Source of the DNA: Lysinibacillus macroides
Lineage (GTDB): Bacteria > Bacillota > Bacilli > Bacillales_A > Planococcaceae
Assembly: GCF_001281525.1 (NCBI RefSeq)
Contig: NZ_LGCI01000010.1
Span: 159,348 to 223,347 of the forward strand
Direction: 5' to 3'
DNA: 64,000 nt
The translations under genes and the position numbers were made by a program. Below the pieces are notes generated by a model. It saw only the letters and a program-made list of their open reading frames with translations. It ran no database searches and was not told where the DNA came from. How positions within the stretch are numbered: the stretch's first letter is position 1; every line of letters starts with the position of its first letter. Positions 26,422 to 34,872 of this stretch are shown piece after piece.

Positions 26422-26647
26422 ATATAGTCCTCCTCTCATCAGTTATTTAAAAGCCCAATAAACGCAGGAAAAACTTGATGTTTTAATACATAGTATAAGG
26501 AATCTGTATACAAAAGCCCTCTTTCAGCCGAAATATCATTCTTTAATCCAAGAATTCCGCTTGATAAATCACTTCAAGTTTAAATAAAGGTTCTTCCCTC
26601 TGCATGATTTTTTGTGGATACACTAGGCTTCTTTAATGATAGTTATT

Positions 26648-26785
26648 TTAGCAGTATCGTCGTACGTATACCTGACTCTGTTGTAAACTGAAATTTTTCT
26701 GCTGGCTGTTCTTCTTCATTACAGTTAATAAAAAAGATAGCAACAACTTCACAAGTGATATTCTTGTCATAATGATTTCCATGAG
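26648..26785 (-). pseudogene. Short remnant of an unknown gene
   Basis: An open frame without a start reads HGNHYDKNITCEVVAIFFIN..EEQPAEKFQFTTESGIRTTILLK and stops at 26,648. It has coding-like composition but is isolated. The rest of 26,422-27,002 holds no other gene. Confidence 0.35.
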
Positions 26786-27002
26786 TTCTATTGATCCTTC
26801 ATACAAATCAGACATAATTTTTGTTAAAATATTACAAATTTAACTTTTTTCAAAAGATAACTTCACTACATTTAGCAAATTGACTATCTATTTATGCGTC
26901 CTTGTCAATAAATTTAAAAAATTCAATTGTTATTTATTTTAAAGCATTATACGATGTTTGTAGACATCGATGTACTAAATCAAAGGAGATTTTTATTTAT
27001 AG

Positions 27003-27296
27003 ATGAAAATTGAACAAATGCCAAATCTGAATACTATATTTATGCGAAGAACTGGTGCTTATGGTATTGAAAATACAAAATTAATGGCATCTTTTAAAAA
27101 ATGGCTAGTATCTAATGATCTTTTACATGATGACTCTGTTATTTTAGGTATTGCACAAGATCATCCATTATTCATAAAGCCTGAAGATTGTCGTTATGAT
27201 GTAGCGCTTATCGTATTAGATGCTAATAGAATTAGTGATACAAATATTATGAATGGCCTATTGAGACTCCCACAGCTAAAACAATGGGATTCTTGA
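27003..27296 (+). pseudogene. GyrI-like domain protein, truncated by an IS200/IS605 element
   Basis: It starts behind AAAGGAGATTTTTATTTATAG. The first 85 or so residues fit the GyrI-like/effector-binding fold (MPNLNTIFMRRTGAYG; ILGIAQDHPLFIKPEDCRYD), normally about 155 residues long. At about 27,262 the frame enters the right end of the IS element; the last dozen residues (RLPQLKQWDS) are encoded by IS sequence. The missing C-terminal half is not found on the far side of the element, so a deletion probably accompanied or followed insertion. Confidence 0.7.
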
Positions 27297-27390
27297 GTGA
27301 CTAAGCGTTCGCAGTCCATTTCTGTTTTAAACAGTCCTCAAGATGAGGGTATCTCATTACCCCTCATAGGGCAGAACATCTAGTTCCCTA
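27262..27390 (-). ncRNA. Probable omega RNA (guide scaffold) at the tnpB 3' end
   Basis: TnpB proteins use an RNA that overlaps the end of tnpB and runs to the element's right end, with the guide taken from flanking DNA. This stretch holds two hairpins, CCTCA-TCT-TGAGG and CCCATTG..CTGTGGG, and ends where the host sequence begins. The identity follows from element type and position. Confidence 0.5.
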
Positions 27391-28464
27391 TGCTGATTGA
27401 CTTTTACCATCAACCACAGGTGCAAAGCGAATATTCATAGCACCAATTATATCTCTATGCTTCTCGAATCCACATTTACACTTGTATTTTCTATCTTGTG
27501 CCTTGTTCTTCTCTGAACATTTCGGGCATGTTTGACTTGTATATGCAGGATTTACGTATTCAACTTTAATTCCTTCTAACCTTGCTTTGTATTCAATAAA
27601 TTGAGATAGTCGATAGAATGACCATGTATGCAAATTCTTTTCGTTTTTACGACTGGTTCTTGTCGTCTGTCTAATATTCGCTAATTGTTCTAAACGAATG
27701 ACAGAAATTTTATTCTCTTTCGCAAAATCAACAATTGCACGACTCGCTTTATGGTCTTGGTCTTGCATCCAACGTTGTTCCTTGTTGTTCAACTTACAAA
27801 TAGCAGTTACCTTTTTCTTTTCCCCTAATTCTTTACGAACTGAACGGAATTTTCTTTTCTTGAATTTGTTTTGTCTGCCATTACCAAAAAATCGTACCTT
27901 CTCATCGTCTGTTACAGCAACAGCAGGTACTTTTAGTCCTAAATCAACACCCATTACTCTTACTCCTGGTTTTTGAACAGTAGGAATGGTCACAGAAATT
28001 TGTGCTATCCATTTATCCGACTTTTTTGTGATACGCAGTGTGCCTAACTTATGTTTAAGCAAATCAAGATTTCGGTGACCTTTATCAACCAATAAAGCAC
28101 GAATAGGCGTTTTCTTGGTTTTGCCGTCAGTCATGATAGGCAAGGAGATATGAGTGGAATCAAAAGAGTAGTTTTGATTGTTCCAGATGCACATAGGCTT
28201 CTTTAGAACTGGAACTGTTTCGAATTTTGTTTTTTTCGCCTTCCTGAAAACACTTTTTGCCTCTTTAATTGCTTGGTTTTTTACTGCACTTGGCAAAGAT
28301 ACATGAAGGTTTTTACTTGTTTTCTTAGTGCTTTTCTTTTCTTTTACCATTTCAAATACAAGGTCATTGATTGTTGAAATGTATATTTTACTCATTTCAG
28401 TTAAAGTCAAAGCCTGTTCTTTTGTAGGCAACAATTTTATTTTGACAGTGATTGGTTGCGACAT
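27388..28464 (-). CDS. tnpB: TnpB RNA-guided endonuclease
   Basis: A full-length 358-residue TnpB. RuvC-type catalytic residues are present: D in VMGVDLGLKVPAVA, E in ISVIRLEQL and D in KHRDIIGAMNI. The zinc ribbon CPKCSEKNKAQDRKYKCKC lies between the last two. TnpB cuts DNA guided by the omega RNA and helps the element persist after transposition. It starts 4 bp after tnpA ends. No frameshift is seen, so both proteins may be active. Confidence 0.95.
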   Translation of the reverse strand: MSQPITVKIKLLPTKEQALTLTEMSKIYISTINDLVFEMVKEKKSTKKTSKNLHVSLPSAVKNQAIKEAKSVFRKAKKTKFETVPVLKKPMCIWNNQNYSFDSTHISLPIMTDGKTKKTPIRALLVDKGHRNLDLLKHKLGTLRITKKSDKWIAQISVTIPTVQKPGVRVMGVDLGLKVPAVAVTDDEKVRFFGNGRQNKFKKRKFRSVRKELGEKKKVTAICKLNNKEQRWMQDQDHKASRAIVDFAKENKISVIRLEQLANIRQTTRTSRKNEKNLHTWSFYRLSQFIEYKARLEGIKVEYVNPAYTSQTCPKCSEKNKAQDRKYKCKCGFEKHRDIIGAMNIRFAPVVDGKSQSA

Positions 28465-28468
28465 GATT

Positions 28469-28873
28469 TCACCCCCTTGTTTTCTGTTGCTCTACATAGC
28501 GTTTGATGGTTTGACTCGATACATTTCCAGCGGTAGAAACAAAATAAGAACGTGTCCATAAACTTGGCAAGTGTTGTAGGTGAGGAAATTCTTCACGCAA
28601 CTGTTTAGATGTCACTCCTTTGATTTTTGCCATGATGTTTGCAGGACTTAATGTAGGTAGTGCATTTAGAAATAGGTGGGCATGGTCTTTGTCACATTCT
28701 AAGGCTACCACTTTTATTTTTAAAGATTCACATATTTCGTGTACCATTTCTTTAAATCTCTGTTCTATTTTGTCATCAAGAAATATCTTTCTTCTGTATC
28801 GAGGGCAAAACACAAAATGATAATTAATCAATGATACGGTTGTATTTGTTCTTCTGTATTCTTCCATAACCAA
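28469..28873 (-). CDS. tnpA: IS200/IS605 Y1 transposase
   Basis: A 134-residue HUH transposase with the metal-binding pair in CDKDHAHLFLNA and the catalytic tyrosine in TIKRYVEQQ. It cuts and rejoins single-stranded element DNA at subterminal hairpins. Length and motifs are complete. The second methionine (MEEYRRTNTT) is an equally good start. Confidence 0.95.
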   Translation of the reverse strand: MVMEEYRRTNTTVSLINYHFVFCPRYRRKIFLDDKIEQRFKEMVHEICESLKIKVVALECDKDHAHLFLNALPTLSPANIMAKIKGVTSKQLREEFPHLQHLPSLWTRSYFVSTAGNVSSQTIKRYVEQQKTRG

Positions 28874-29003
28874 ATTGTATCAATTAACAAAATAAACTGC
28901 AACAAATGTATAAAAATATAGTTAGTGAAAATTTCGGTCAATTGAGATAGCAAAAGCTATCCCTTGACCGACCTCACTATCATCCCATATCTAAAGACGA
29001 TGG

Positions 29004-29138
29004 GCTTTCCCGTTCGGTAAATCTGTAAAGTTTGATATCGAGGGACAAGTGACAGGGTTCACTACCAATACGCTGTTATTGCTTAAAGAGGTGGAAAATT
29101 GTGTAGTTGTAGATATGCAATTTAAAAATAATGTATAG
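29004..29138 (+). pseudogene. 3' fragment of an unrecognised gene next to the IS605 left end
   Basis: A frame without a start reads FGKSVKFDIEGQVTGFTTN..LLLLKEVENCVVVDMQF and stops at 29,138. It looks like the end of a gene cut by the IS element, but it is not the missing part of the GyrI-like gene. The rest of 28,990-29,428 holds no other gene. Confidence 0.4.
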
Positions 29139-29428
29139 AAAAGCGTTAATTATTGCAAATCAGCGCTCTTTTCATTATTTTCTGTAAAATAAAGAGAAGA
29201 GTTATCATAATTTCTATCAAAACAGTCTTAATACAGTAGGATTATAATGATATGCCGTTTTTTAAGTACCTCAACTTGTTACTTGGCTTGTATTAAATAT
29301 TTTATAGAACACTTTAGGATTTGGAAACAAAAATGCAAACTACTGAAATTGAACAAATACAATATTTATTATACAATGTAATTACTCAATCTGACCGCTC
29401 GAAAGAATAGATGTTGGGAGGGGAAACA

Positions 29429-29743
29429 TTGAAACAATATGTAAAGTTTTTCATAGTCATAGGTACAATATCAGCAACCCTATTAACCGCTTGTAGCAGC
29501 AATGAACAGCAGGCTGAGCTCGACGCAGATTTAGTAGCAGAAGGTGAAAAAATTGCAAAATCTAGCTGTATCGGCTGCCATGCTGCTGATTTATCAGGCG
29601 ATATGGGACCGAATTTACGTCAGCTAAAGCTATCAAAAGAGGAAATTGTGGAAGTGCTTGAAAAAGGGAGAGGCTCCATGCCACCAGCCACTGCAAAGGG
29701 GCATGAAGAAGCAGTTGCTGAGTATTTGTTGTCATTACAATAG
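29429..29743 (+). CDS. Lipoprotein cytochrome c (c551-type)
   Basis: A 104-residue membrane-anchored monohaem cytochrome c. The start is TTG at 29,429, five bases after GGGAGGGG; an ATG 18 bp upstream lies before the ribosome site. The lipoprotein signal ends LLTACSS, the haem site is CIGCH and the axial methionine lies in GRGSMPPA. It resembles CccB of Bacillus, which carries electrons to cytochrome oxidase outside the membrane. Its terminator has been split by an IS3 element. Confidence 0.92.
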   Translation: MKQYVKFFIVIGTISATLLTACSSNEQQAELDADLVAEGEKIAKSSCIGCHAADLSGDMGPNLRQLKLSKEEIVEVLEKGRGSMPPATAKGHEEAVAEYLLSLQ

Positions 29744-29744
29744 T

Positions 29745-29765
29745 AAAAAAGGCTGATGGGAAATT
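29745..29765 (+). terminator. Left half of a cytochrome c terminator split by an IS3 element
   Basis: AAAGGCTGATGGGAAA here and TTTCCTATCAGCCTTT at 31,236-31,251 form a 16-bp stem with one G-U pair. The IS3 element occupies the loop, between two copies of AAATT. Confidence 0.8.
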
Positions 29766-29802
29766 AAAGTGTACCCTTTGTAAAGGACATTTTGAAAAAG
29801 AG

Positions 29803-30765
29803 CTAGGCAACTTGTTGAAGTTGCTGTCTGTATTTTGCAGGCGGCAGCTTCTTTAAGTTCCATTGCCCACGATAATGATTGTAGTACGTCATATAATTTT
29901 TAATTTCTCGTTTTACTTCTTCTAGCGTTTCACACGCTTTGATGTTTGTTTCATCTTTAAAATGCCCAAAGAAAGATTCTTGTGGCGCGTTATCCCAACA
30001 ATTTCCTCGACGTGACATGGACTGTCCTAAGCCCATTTTCTTCACCAATGCTTGGTAAATCGGGCTTGTATAATGAAATCCTTGATCGGAATGGATAAAG
30101 GCATCTTCTGCTAAATGTGCATGTTTTTTTAATTGCTTCAATGTGGTCAGAGCGATGTCCAGGTGTAAAGAAGGCGACACCTCATATGCTAGAATTTCGT
30201 TCGTCTCAGCGTCTTTAATCGTTGATAAATAAGCACGCTTGCCGTTTTTATATGTTAAATACGTGATATCTGTTAATAACACTTTCCCTGCTACACCTTG
30301 TTTAAAGTTGCGTTGTAGTTCGTTCGCGCAAGTGCGATGTTCTTTCGTCGCTTTCGCCATACGTCGGGCTGGATTGGCCTTGCGAATCGGACAAATGATG
30401 TCGAACTTCTTCATAATGCGGCGAATTCGCTTTAAGTTATAGGTAATCCCATATTGATTTTGGAGCGTCATTTTAATTTGGCGTGCCCCTTTTTTACGTC
30501 CACGGAAGTGATACGCCTTTAAAATAATGGCTTTCACTACTTCATCTGCTTCATCTTGGTTTGCACGATTTTGCGCTGATTTTTCGTTAAAATAATTGTA
30601 GAACCCTGAACGAGATACGCCCATTACTTCACATAAATAGCTCACCATGCGCTTTAATTTATACTTTTGAAGTGTCTGTTCAATTAATTCGAATTTTAGT
30701 TTCGCTTCGATTGTGATTTCTTCTTCAACATCTGCCTTTCGAGTAGATCGAGCTTTTTTAGACAT
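29803..30765 (-). CDS. IS3 transposase OrfB (DDE integrase domain)
   Basis: A 320-residue catalytic part of an IS3 transposase. It has an HTH_21-like region (MVSYLCEVMGVSRSGFYNYF) and an integrase core with the first Asp in VLLTDITYLTYKNGK, the second in AFIHSDQGFHYTS and the Glu in CWDNAPQESFFGHFKDE. It is normally made as an OrfAB fusion by -1 frameshifting; the frames overlap at 30,696-30,765. No break is seen, so the element may be active. Confidence 0.93.
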   Translation of the reverse strand: MSKKARSTRKADVEEEITIEAKLKFELIEQTLQKYKLKRMVSYLCEVMGVSRSGFYNYFNEKSAQNRANQDEADEVVKAIILKAYHFRGRKKGARQIKMTLQNQYGITYNLKRIRRIMKKFDIICPIRKANPARRMAKATKEHRTCANELQRNFKQGVAGKVLLTDITYLTYKNGKRAYLSTIKDAETNEILAYEVSPSLHLDIALTTLKQLKKHAHLAEDAFIHSDQGFHYTSPIYQALVKKMGLGQSMSRRGNCWDNAPQESFFGHFKDETNIKACETLEEVKREIKNYMTYYNHYRGQWNLKKLPPAKYRQQLQQVA

Positions 30766-31133
30766 TCATTTTCTGCACGTAATAGCTGGTTTTTGGCTTC
30801 TAAGCGGGCAATCTTTTCCTCCAAACTTCCCTCTTTTTGTGAGGGACGTCCCGAATTTGTCTTTCGTGTATCTTGTAAGCCTTCCACACCGGTTTGTCGA
30901 TAAACTGCACGCCAACGTTTTCCGGCAGAGCTAATTCGTTGTAAACCAATTAATTCTACATTTAGACCTGCCTCTTCGAAAATTTCTCTTGGTAATTTTC
31001 CTTTGTCATTTTCAGCGATGAAATGACGTTTGAATTCATCTGTATACGTAATCGCTTTCTCGCTAACTGCTTGTACATTTGGATTACGTTTTAGCTGTTT
31101 CTGTTCTTCTTTTGTAAATAATTGTTTGGTCAT
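30696..31133 (-). CDS. IS3 transposase OrfA (DNA-binding)
   Basis: A 145-residue OrfA with two helix-turn-helix regions (TYTDEFKRHFIAE..GKLPREIFEEAGL and ISSAGKRWRAVYRQTGVEGL). A leucine-zipper-like coiled coil follows (EEKIARLEAKNQLLRAENEC). It binds the inverted ends and supplies the N-terminal part of the OrfAB fusion. Confidence 0.92.
   Translation of the reverse strand: MTKQLFTKEEQKQLKRNPNVQAVSEKAITYTDEFKRHFIAENDKGKLPREIFEEAGLNVELIGLQRISSAGKRWRAVYRQTGVEGLQDTRKTNSGRPSQKEGSLEEKIARLEAKNQLLRAENECLKKLDLLERQMLKKKSQSKRN
30753..30759 (-). other. Programmed -1 frameshift site of the IS3 element
   Basis: On the minus strand the heptamer A-AAA-AAG, in OrfA codons for LKK, lies inside the OrfA/OrfB overlap. 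This is the usual IS3/IS150 slippery sequence. Confidence 0.75.
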
Positions 31134-31259
31134 CTCTCATCCGCTCCAACATCTTTTTTCTCATTATAAAGAAAAATACCCTATACGATAGTCTTTTTTC
31201 AAAGTGTCTATCGTATAGGGTACATTTTAAATTTACTTTCCTATCAGCCTTTCTTCATT

Positions 31260-32744
31260 TTATTCCGTTACTTCAAAATACATACGCAATGCAGGGATAC
31301 CTGTTCCAGGATGATCATCGCGATATGTTAATTGTGGGTTTAAATATAGATTGGGTTGAATTTGCTGCCCTTTATAGATGGAAGGGTAAATGTCAATGGC
31401 GCGATGGCCTGTATCACCCGTTGCCACTAAAGGAAGCTTAATCGTTCCTTGACTATTAAATCCGCAAATATACCCAACATATGAATTGTCATATGTTACG
31501 GCTAAAGCATTGTCAAATTCAGTCCAGCCTGAGCCTTTAATTTCTACAACAAATTTCGTACCAACAGGACCAGAGGATGGTGTAATCGACACAATGGATG
31601 GTAAAATGCGAAGCGCTGTTTGCCCATACACCTCATCCTTTACTTTCACATCAATTAGATGAGGTAGTCCGCCTAGATCATCAGGAATAGCAAATGTGTA
31701 TGTTAAGCTTCCCTCTGCATCTGTCTTTAAACTTTTCTCCAATGTGTTGACTTTTTCACCATAGCCGGCAGCGGATACACGGTTACCAACCATCGTATGC
31801 CAATCTATTGATACATTTTCGTTTTTTGGTAGCCCATTAGCAGTTAATGTGACTTCTTCTCCAACGATACCTTCCTCTTTATTTAATGAAACCGTAACTC
31901 CCTTTTTATTTTTTGGTGGATCTAATTCAATACCCCCACCTGCTGCAGTAGGCGCTTCCTCCACATAGCTCTCAACGGTAATTGGCTGTTCATTTGTTAC
32001 ATTAAATGTAAAATTTTCTGTATGGATATAATTAATGGCTGATTCTGAGCGATTTAAATAAGGCGAGCCAGATGAGCCACTTTCAATTGTAATCGAATGA
32101 TCGCCTTTATTGCCTGTAGCACGAATGACAGCGGTAGCCGAGCCTTTTGTCGAAACGCCTGTAATCATCCCTGTATATTTATTATCATAATTCAGGTGCC
32201 ATAAGCTACCATACATTTTCCAGCTTAAGCCTTCACCTTTAATGGTAATTTCTGTTCCAATAGGGCCAGATTCAGGACTCATCGTAAAGACTGTTTCCAC
32301 AAAGTAATTTGCTTTTGCTACAACTGTATCTTTTTGGTGAATTAAAATATCATGGTCATCACCAAAGCCTTGCGGAATTGTAATGGTGCCTTCCCATTTT
32401 CCATTGCTATCTGCTTGTGCCGTTAAAAGCTCTTGATCATTTGGCTCATATGTAGTACCGATAAAGGAGTAATTTTCCTCCATCTCATATTTGCCGATCA
32501 TATCCGTCCAAACAACTGTTAACGGCTCATTCGGCATTAATGACTCCGCGGTAAGCTTTACTTCATCACCAATACGACCTTTATCTGCACTAAGATTTAA
32601 TGTACCCTGTAATGCAACCTCTTTTTGCTGGGTGTCCTTTTTATCGCCAGTACTTTTCTCCTCTTTATCACTACAGCCGACTAGCAACAGCAGTAGCAAT
32701 GCTGAAAATACAATCGTATACCTTTTCATCATAGGCTTACTCAC
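31260..32744 (-). CDS. Large lipoprotein with duplicated beta-sandwich (IPT/TIG-like) modules
   Basis: A 494-residue lipoprotein (lipobox LLLVGCSD, Cys about 24). After a charged linker the protein has two similar halves: LSADKGRIGDEVKLTAESLMP / LNKEEGIVGEEVTLTANGLP, each followed by MSPESGPIGTEITIKGEGLSW / ITPSSGPVGTKFVVEIKGSGW and NKYTGMITGVSTKGSATAVI / NSYVGYICGFNSQGTIKLPL. These are Ig-like/TIG-type beta-sandwiches, so an internal duplication is evident. It overlaps the upstream gene by four bases (GTGA) and is probably co-expressed with it. A surface-binding role is likely; the ligand is unknown. Confidence 0.8.
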   Translation of the reverse strand: MSKPMMKRYTIVFSALLLLLLVGCSDKEEKSTGDKKDTQQKEVALQGTLNLSADKGRIGDEVKLTAESLMPNEPLTVVWTDMIGKYEMEENYSFIGTTYEPNDQELLTAQADSNGKWEGTITIPQGFGDDHDILIHQKDTVVAKANYFVETVFTMSPESGPIGTEITIKGEGLSWKMYGSLWHLNYDNKYTGMITGVSTKGSATAVIRATGNKGDHSITIESGSSGSPYLNRSESAINYIHTENFTFNVTNEQPITVESYVEEAPTAAGGGIELDPPKNKKGVTVSLNKEEGIVGEEVTLTANGLPKNENVSIDWHTMVGNRVSAAGYGEKVNTLEKSLKTDAEGSLTYTFAIPDDLGGLPHLIDVKVKDEVYGQTALRILPSIVSITPSSGPVGTKFVVEIKGSGWTEFDNALAVTYDNSYVGYICGFNSQGTIKLPLVATGDTGHRAIDIYPSIYKGQQIQPNLYLNPQLTYRDDHPGTGIPALRMYFEVTE

Positions 32745-33211
32745 TGTGCAGAACTTGCAATAATTGTTAATTTAGAAGGCGCTACATTAAATGGCTCATA
32801 AGAATATTCCTTGCCATCAACTTCAGCAACATATTTATAATCTAATGTACCAGTAGGGAAATCTTCTGGAATTGTCCAGCCAACTGTATAAAGCTCTGTT
32901 GCTTCCTCACCGTGTGGTCCTCGTGCCATTTCCATTTCTTCCCCATTACCTAACACAACTTTCACTTTCGCGTCACCAATAGCCTCATTTGTTTTTAAAT
33001 CGGTTACATTAGCACGGAATACAAGACGATGTCCTTGCTCAAAGCGACTATTTACAATACAAACTGCATCTTCAACAAGATGAGAGTTAATTGTATCACC
33101 TGTAACAGCGATATAGCTCACCTCTTCCTCCTCTGTAGCTGAACAGCCAACTAACAATGCTGCTGCCATAACAGAACTGCCAATAAAAGTAAAAATACGC
33201 TTTCTAAACAT
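32741..33211 (-). CDS. YtkA-like lipoprotein
   Basis: A 156-residue lipoprotein (signal ending ALLVGCSAT) with a single extracellular beta-rich domain: HRLVFRANVTDLKTNEAIGDA, VGWTIPEDFPTGTLDYKYVAEVDG. This resembles the YtkA/FixH-like fold. The start follows AAGGGAGGAATTTCCA. It is translationally coupled to the large lipoprotein downstream, suggesting they act together outside the membrane. Confidence 0.75.
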   Translation of the reverse strand: MFRKRIFTFIGSSVMAAALLVGCSATEEEEVSYIAVTGDTINSHLVEDAVCIVNSRFEQGHRLVFRANVTDLKTNEAIGDAKVKVVLGNGEEMEMARGPHGEEATELYTVGWTIPEDFPTGTLDYKYVAEVDGKEYSYEPFNVAPSKLTIIASSAQ

Positions 33212-33459
33212 TGGAAATTCCTCCCTTTTAAAATATTATTTATCTATTTTGTATGTCTTTGATGAGCAAAATGGTAAATAGGATACAATTCAATTATCCT
33301 ACTTTTCAGAATAATAAGTCAATGGAATTTTAGAATATTATAGCGAAGAAAGTAATTTGATGACGAATGAAGGGTGATGCTGAATTAATAAGAAGTTTTA
33401 TAATCAATCTATGTTGAGCTTTGAATGTAAATGATACAAGCCACTCTATTATTTTTTCA

Positions 33460-33620
33460 AAATCAAAAAACAATCATTACTATGAATGGGAAAATAGGCG
33501 CAAAACCAATATTTTGCCAAGCATTATTTGCTTCCAAAATAAAATACAAGGGGTAGGGATGTTAGTGTACTGCTCAGCCTCTATACTCCTGAACGCTTAA
33601 CGATTGTCCATAATAAAGGA
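33460..33620 (-). pseudogene. Remnant of a paralogue of the 26.2-kb membrane protein
   Basis: The sequence CCAATATTTTGCCAAGCATTATTTGC and its flanks closely match 26,260-26,310 inside the small membrane protein gene, but substitutions and gaps destroy the frame. Other parts of 33,212-33,800 show nothing identifiable. Confidence 0.55.
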
Positions 33621-33800
33621 AAAAAGTGCAATAACAACGGAAAAGCTCTAACATAAGAGCATTCCTATTCCACCCTCAGTATCTAACGCAAACAATTGGC
33701 TATGCTCAAATAAAGTAGCGATGTTTTAGGCTCCCAAAGCTAAATTGGATGACTTTCCATTTACTATTCTTGATACTAAAATCACAATAAAATGCCTGCT

Positions 33801-34283
33801 TTACTTTTCGAATTGCTGTAAAATATGCAGTATTCTCGTTTTTGCAGCATAGCCTACTAAATTTCCGTATTGACGGTCTTTGGCTGCACGTGCCCCAAAC
33901 TCAGCAATCCAATCTCGTCGTCCAGATTTATCTGCCTCTGTTTCATACATAGTAAAATTAGCCGAAACATACACGGGAGCATGTTGTTTGATATAATTAG
34001 TAGCCTTTTCATAATCAAATGTTAAGGTTACCACTTCCTTAAACGTAATTTCACCAGCTTTATAAAGCCTTGTTGCGACTTCCTTCACCTCATCAAATGT
34101 GGCATTTTGCATATTATATGTTTGTGCAAGTTCTTCCCAAATATTTGTAACAATAGATTGTGAATCGTTTATTTTTGGTACTGTAAATAAAGTGATTTGA
34201 GCCTCTGCCTTCCCACGATTACTTACTTGATTCCAAGAATTGAGCTGTGTAGAACCAATTGCCCCTATCATCTTGTTATCCAT
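33801..34283 (-). CDS. Hypothetical protein
   Basis: A 160-residue soluble protein I do not recognise, with no signal peptide, membrane segment or cysteine. Features are FDEVKEVATRLYKAGEITFKE, VYVSANFTMYETEADKSG and a basic C-terminus. It lies 25 bp after the 34,309-34,695 gene on the same strand, so the pair is likely one operon. The ribosome site is modest (AGGATGAAGGG before the ATG). Confidence 0.65.
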   Translation of the reverse strand: MDNKMIGAIGSTQLNSWNQVSNRGKAEAQITLFTVPKINDSQSIVTNIWEELAQTYNMQNATFDEVKEVATRLYKAGEITFKEVVTLTFDYEKATNYIKQHAPVYVSANFTMYETEADKSGRRDWIAEFGARAAKDRQYGNLVGYAAKTRILHILQQFEK

Positions 34284-34308
34284 CCCTTCATCCTATATTT
34301 AATCATCC

Positions 34309-34695
34309 TTAAATTGCCCTTGTATACGCATTAATCGTTGAATTAAACATGTTTTGCCTAAATAACTTAGCATGTTTAGGATTTCCTAACCCCTGACGTA
34401 AATCCATCATGCCTAGCTCACCCATTCTATTCAGTAACGGAACTAGCCAACTCTCACTTGACGTCCCATTTAACATATGTATTTGACCAGATGATAATTT
34501 GGAAACTTTACTTGCATCAATCGGTTCAGTGACATTTTTTAGCGCATCCATAAATCCTTTCATATCATTTCTATACCCGATGACTTTCCCATTTTCATCT
34601 TTTATATCTACCTTAAATCCCTTGTATCCATATGCACCTCTAAGCATAAATAACTGCATACTAACAGCTAGTTCCCTAGTCATTTCCATCAACAT
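34309..34695 (-). CDS. Hypothetical protein
   Basis: A 128-residue protein, start behind AAAGGAGGAGAATGT (ATG at 34,695 or the third codon). It has no signal peptide or membrane helix. Segments include KGFKVDIKDENGKVIGYRND and GLGNPKHAKLFRQNMFNSTI. No family is recognised. It appears paired with the downstream hypothetical gene. Confidence 0.65.
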   Translation of the reverse strand: MLMEMTRELAVSMQLFMLRGAYGYKGFKVDIKDENGKVIGYRNDMKGFMDALKNVTEPIDASKVSKLSSGQIHMLNGTSSESWLVPLLNRMGELGMMDLRQGLGNPKHAKLFRQNMFNSTINAYTRAI

Positions 34696-34872
34696 TCTCC
34701 TCCTTTCACACCATCTATCATTTTGTTACTGTAAACTATGAAAATTATTTTTTCCTTTTCTTATATTTAGTATCGGCTCCCTCCATCAAATCTAAAGTAA
34801 ATAACCAATAATGAAAATCAATATATATTATGGGATATATAGGAATATAATCCTTGATATATAGAAAACATA

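Larger units (their letters stand above)
27262..28985 (-). mobile_element. IS200/IS605-family element with tnpA and tnpB
   Basis: It contains a Y1 transposase gene and a TnpB gene in the same direction. The right end (27,262-27,290) has the CAAGAATCCC..TGGGAG hairpin found at the end of many TnpB elements. The left end has a strong subterminal hairpin, GGTCAA..GATAGC-AAAA-GCTATC..TTGACC, at about 28,938-28,968. Ends are approximate because these elements make no target duplication. Confidence 0.8.
29766..31228 (-). mobile_element. IS3-family insertion sequence (1,463 bp)
   Basis: The imperfect inverted ends AAAGTGTACCCTTTGTAAAG and AAAATGTACCCTATACGATA (about 30 bp alignable) are flanked by AAATT on both sides (29,761-29,765 and 31,229-31,233), the probable target duplication. 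It encodes OrfA and OrfB with an A6G slippery site between them, as in the IS150 group. Confidence 0.85.

Noticed and set aside
30696-30765. OrfA/OrfB overlap of the IS3 element as a damaging frameshift
   Set aside because: The A6G slippery site and the overlap are the normal programmed frameshift arrangement of this family.
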